17,710 nt of DNA from Spirochaetota bacterium. Its GTDB lineage: Bacteria; Spirochaetota; Spirochaetia; Treponematales; Treponemataceae. This document shows positions 15,099-17,710 of this stretch, in pieces. The stretch covers positions 1 through 17,710 of the forward strand of contig JAKJFV010000006.1 in assembly GCA_022704725.1 (NCBI GenBank), given 5' to 3'. A program made the position numbers and the translations under genes. A model generated the notes under the pieces. The model was given only the letters and a program-made list of their open reading frames with translations. It was not told the origin of the DNA and searched no databases. Numbering within the stretch: position 1 is the first letter of the stretch; every line of letters begins with the position of its first letter.

Positions 15099-16345
15099 TA
15101 TAATTGCTCATTACTTACAGTACCATGGACGCTGCTGCTTAAAATACCCAGGTTCAAATTTCCTTCATCTGAACGTACTGTTTTTTCGTAGTAAAAATCA
15201 TCAATGCTTATTTTTTCATCGTTATCTTTGTCTACAATTATGTAGATAGTTTTAACATCATATTTGCCGTCGTATGTTTCATTTATCCATGAAATTCCCT
15301 GTCCAAGTCCGGAAAAAAGGCCGTGCCGTATTCTTGTGCCGTTAGCTCCGTCACCGGATGAAGACGTTCTTACCTTTGCTGAGCTTTCGGAATACTGGAT
15401 AAACTTCTCGCCGGTCTTGTAGGCAAGCATAATTATAACATTATCATCTGCTGTAGTTCCTTCATCAAGAGATCCAGTCTCAGGACTGTATATTATTTGT
15501 CCGCTCATACTGCTCATTGCATGATTCCTGGTTTTCATATAGAGCCTTACAGGATACGTTGAACCGGAGACTGTTTTTGTCACCGACGGGGTTTCTAAAA
15601 ATGTGAAAAGGTTTTCTTCTGCATTAAAGTTACAGGCCTTATAATCGATGTCCGAACCCAGCTGGCTGTACGTTATAGATACCTCGGGTGTATAAGGGGT
15701 GATGCCGTCTGAGGCAAATCTGGGGTAGCTTATAAGCAGCGGTGCAGAACCTGTAACCGATATTTCATATTCAATAGTACCGCTTAATTGAGGAACACTG
15801 ACTATTGTATTTACTGCTGTGTTTAATAAGGCATCTGAAACAGCATTTCGAATTTGAATCTCAAGCGAGGTCGATTTTCTAACGCTTGTCATTTCCTGGT
15901 AAATTACATTGGAGGTGCTGTCCGACATAATAACTGCATTATTCGTGTTTTTTACCAGTCCGAAGTTTTCATGAAAAAACAGCAGGTAAACAGGAGTAAA
16001 ATCGGCAGTCTTTCCAAATTCGGGCGACTTTGATTCCCATACAATACGGCCTATAGTGAAAGAGCCGTCATCGGTTGTACTTGTTTGCCCGATGTAGTGT
16101 TCCGTTGTTGCCGGTGAAAACCGGGAACCTGCAGTCCATTCATCAAAATCTGCGTCACGCGCAGCTTCATCAATGTAGGCAAATACCGTTACATCGGGAA
16201 TCCCTTCCTTCGGGGAGCTGGTGCTTTCCGAATCAACTACACGGCCGCTTACACCGGCAGAAAAAACCGATGAGCATGAAATTGCAAAAATTATCAGGCT
16301 GGTGATAATGATTGATTTTAGTATTTTATTTTTTGTCTGTATCAT
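15098..16345 (-). CDS. Lipoprotein of unknown function in an RND efflux operon
   Basis: I do not recognise a specific family. The minus-strand ATG at 16345 has a perfect GGAGGT (16351-16356) five bases upstream; an in-frame ATG at 16405 lies well inside the pump gene and has no such site. The 415-residue product starts with a lipoprotein signal (hydrophobic core 8-20, lipobox AISC with Cys24). Residues about 31-100 look like a carboxypeptidase-regulatory-like or other Ig-type repeat (GVSGRVVDSESTSSPKEGIP, then TDDGSFTIG). The middle is beta-rich with no recognised domain. Near the end, residues 372-383 (DKDNDEKISIDD) resemble an EF-hand or dockerin calcium loop, with acids at 1, 3, 5 and 12. 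It overlaps the pump gene by 20 bases and the TolC gene by one. It may be a surface or periplasmic accessory of the pump, but this is inferred from position only. Confidence 0.7.
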   Translation of the reverse strand: MIQTKNKILKSIIITSLIIFAISCSSVFSAGVSGRVVDSESTSSPKEGIPDVTVFAYIDEAARDADFDEWTAGSRFSPATTEHYIGQTSTTDDGSFTIGRIVWESKSPEFGKTADFTPVYLLFFHENFGLVKNTNNAVIMSDSTSNVIYQEMTSVRKSTSLEIQIRNAVSDALLNTAVNTIVSVPQLSGTIEYEISVTGSAPLLISYPRFASDGITPYTPEVSITYSQLGSDIDYKACNFNAEENLFTFLETPSVTKTVSGSTYPVRLYMKTRNHAMSSMSGQIIYSPETGSLDEGTTADDNVIIMLAYKTGEKFIQYSESSAKVRTSSSGDGANGTRIRHGLFSGLGQGISWINETYDGKYDVKTIYIIVDKDNDEKISIDDFYYEKTVRSDEGNLNLGILSSSVHGTVSNEQL

Positions 16346-17710
16346 GAAAAACCTCCGCAGTTTTTTTATCTGATTTTTTTTGTATTCTGCCTTTTTCTGA
16401 GACAAAATACAGTATTGGAATTATAAACAGGGTAATTACGGTGGAACTTAGTAATCCGCCTGCTATAGCCTGTCCAAGAGGAGCATACATTTCTGCTCCC
16501 TCTCCGCGCGAGAAAGCCATAGGAACAACACCGAGCATGGTAGTTAAGGTTGTCATAAAAATCGGCTTAATTCTGCTCGCCGCTCCGTCAATTACACTTG
16601 ATTCAAGAATCTGAATGCGATCTTCCTTTGTCGAGTCATCCTTTTCTTTTTGCGAACGTAAGAGGTTCATGTAGTCAATGAGGATAATTCCGTTGTTAAC
16701 AACAATACCTCCCAGAGAAACTATACCAAGCATTGCTATTAAGCTAAGTGTGGAGCCGAACATCAACAGGCCCAGTACTACGCCTATTATGCAGAAAGGA
16801 ATAGTTGCCATAACAATGAAGGGCTGCTGGAATCGTTCAAACTGCAGAACCATAACGGTGTATACCAAAAACCATGCAATGAGAAGACCCATGATCATAG
16901 GAGTAAGCGAGTCTCCCAGAAGTTCCATCATACCGCCGGTTTCGCTTTTTATACCGGCAGGAAGCGGGTGTTTGTCCAAATAGGCCTGCATCCGGTTATT
17001 AACCCCGGTTGTATCCTCTGTTGATAAATACCCGGAAATACTTATTGTTTTTGCTCTGTTTTTGCGGTTAATCTGAGAGACGCTTTCGTCAACCCGAATA
17101 TCGGCAATGCTTGCAAATGAAACATTTTTGCCGGAAGAAGAAACAATGTGGACATTGGCAATATCATCCGGAGTAATCTTTTTTCCTGTAATATCAGATT
17201 CCAGCCGTATATTATAGCGGGTTCCGTCTGTGTCATTTTTAAATCGCCCTGCATCCATACCCTGAAAAAGTATGGCGCTTGTAATACCGGCCTCATAGCT
17301 TGTAATGCCGAGAGAACTCAGGTATTCCTGGCTCATGTCAATAACCATCGTGCTTATATCAAATGAGGTGTCAATACTTGTAGTGACAATGTCGGGGTCT
17401 TTTGCAAGAACAGCTTCGATTTCTTTTGCTGTACTGTAAAGCTGATCCATGTTTTCTCCGGTAAGCTTAAGTCCGTAGCCTCCGCCTCCTGAAACAAACC
17501 CTACGAGCTTATCGAAACCGCCGTTAGTAACCTGAACTTTTGCATCAGGAATGCGGGCCGAAACAACTTCCTGCATCTGCAGTATGATTTCCTGAACACG
17601 CCGGTCTCTTTTAGAAGAAGGAACTAATACAACATTCGCATAACACTGATGGTTGGATGCAGCGCCTGCTATACCATTTTCACCGCGGCCTGAATAACAT
17701 AAAATTGTTT
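16326..17710 (-). CDS. RND-family efflux transporter, C-terminal part (5' end beyond the window)
   Basis: The minus-strand frame stays open from the window edge to the TAA at 16326-16328, about 461 residues of the C-terminal half of an AcrB/hydrophobe-amphiphile-efflux type pump. The edge sequence SGRGENGIAGAASNHQCYANVVLV fits the porter domain; residues with KLTGENMDQLYSTAKEIE and RYNIRLESDITGKKITPDDI fit the docking/porter region. Helices 7-12 follow, with LVYTVMVLQFERFQQPFIVM, GGIVVNNGIILIDYMNLLR and FMTTLTTMLGVVPMAF, the family signature segments. A hydrophilic tail ends it. The pump works in the inner membrane and is driven by protons or sodium. A full RND protein is about 1,000-1,050 residues, so half is missing here only because the window ends. 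The membrane fusion partner is not in the window. An internal ATG at 17576 is not the start. Confidence 0.9.
   Translation of the reverse strand, partial: TILCYSGRGENGIAGAASNHQCYANVVLVPSSKRDRRVQEIILQMQEVVSARIPDAKVQVTNGGFDKLVGFVSGGGGYGLKLTGENMDQLYSTAKEIEAVLAKDPDIVTTSIDTSFDISTMVIDMSQEYLSSLGITSYEAGITSAILFQGMDAGRFKNDTDGTRYNIRLESDITGKKITPDDIANVHIVSSSGKNVSFASIADIRVDESVSQINRKNRAKTISISGYLSTEDTTGVNNRMQAYLDKHPLPAGIKSETGGMMELLGDSLTPMIMGLLIAWFLVYTVMVLQFERFQQPFIVMATIPFCIIGVVLGLLMFGSTLSLIAMLGIVSLGGIVVNNGIILIDYMNLLRSQKEKDDSTKEDRIQILESSVIDGAASRIKPIFMTTLTTMLGVVPMAFSRGEGAEMYAPLGQAIAGGLLSSTVITLFIIPILYFVSEKGRIQKKSDKKTAEVFHDTDKK

Noticed and set aside
1..17710. Mobile elements, CRISPR arrays, tRNA or rRNA genes
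   Set aside because: I saw no repeat-spacer pattern, transposase, integrase, attachment site or structured RNA signature. Coding genes fill nearly the whole window.

Overview
The window looks like chromosomal DNA of a spirochaete, most likely a free-living or gut Treponema-type organism. This is inferred from moderate GC content, strong GGAGG-type ribosome sites, a spirochaetal-looking lipoprotein and a znuABC-zur zinc operon. No taxonomic marker such as rRNA is present, so the assignment is tentative. I see no insertion sequence, phage gene, tRNA, rRNA or CRISPR array.

Layout. (1) Bases 1-135 hold the 3' end of an unidentified gene. (2) Bases 224-3294 (+) are a zinc uptake operon: substrate-binding protein ZnuA, ATPase ZnuC, permease ZnuB and a Fur-family regulator (Zur-like). 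A consensus-like promoter lies just upstream, with a dyad over its -35 box. (3) Bases 3338-4581 (+) encode a two-subunit ThrE-type threonine/serine exporter with overlapping ends. (4) Bases 4619-7075 (-) encode a seven-helix membrane protein with a degenerate GGDEF and an intact EAL domain (predicted cyclic-di-GMP phosphodiesterase), followed by a small CoA-binding-fold protein. The convergent junction with the exporter holds two mutually exclusive hairpins. (5) Bases 7242-12252 (+) form an amino-acid biosynthesis operon: bifunctional aspartokinase/homoserine dehydrogenase, a DAHP synthase fused to prephenate dehydratase, and the regulatory subunit of acetolactate synthase. (6) Bases 12233-13612 (-) encode a MATE efflux protein whose gene end overlaps the end of ilvN by 20 bases. 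(7) Bases 13689-17710 (-) are the downstream part of an efflux operon: an RND pump (5' end outside the window), a lipoprotein of unknown role, and a TolC-family outer-membrane protein.

How the genes work together. The zinc operon is a self-contained uptake and feedback module. The biosynthesis operon groups three enzymes that all carry ACT feedback domains: aspartokinase (aspartate family), DAHP synthase/prephenate dehydratase (aromatic family) and the acetolactate synthase regulatory subunit (branched-chain family). The exporter just upstream could relieve threonine or serine excess, but it is a separate transcription unit. The efflux region has an RND pump and an outer-membrane channel. No membrane fusion protein is visible, and it may lie upstream of the window.

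I did not find an unmistakable new system. The least ordinary items are the DAHP synthase/prephenate dehydratase fusion without a chorismate mutase domain, the ACT-domain operon around it, and the lipoprotein set between an RND pump and its TolC partner. There is no gene-free stretch longer than 300 bases. The largest gap, 7076-7241, holds divergent promoters.
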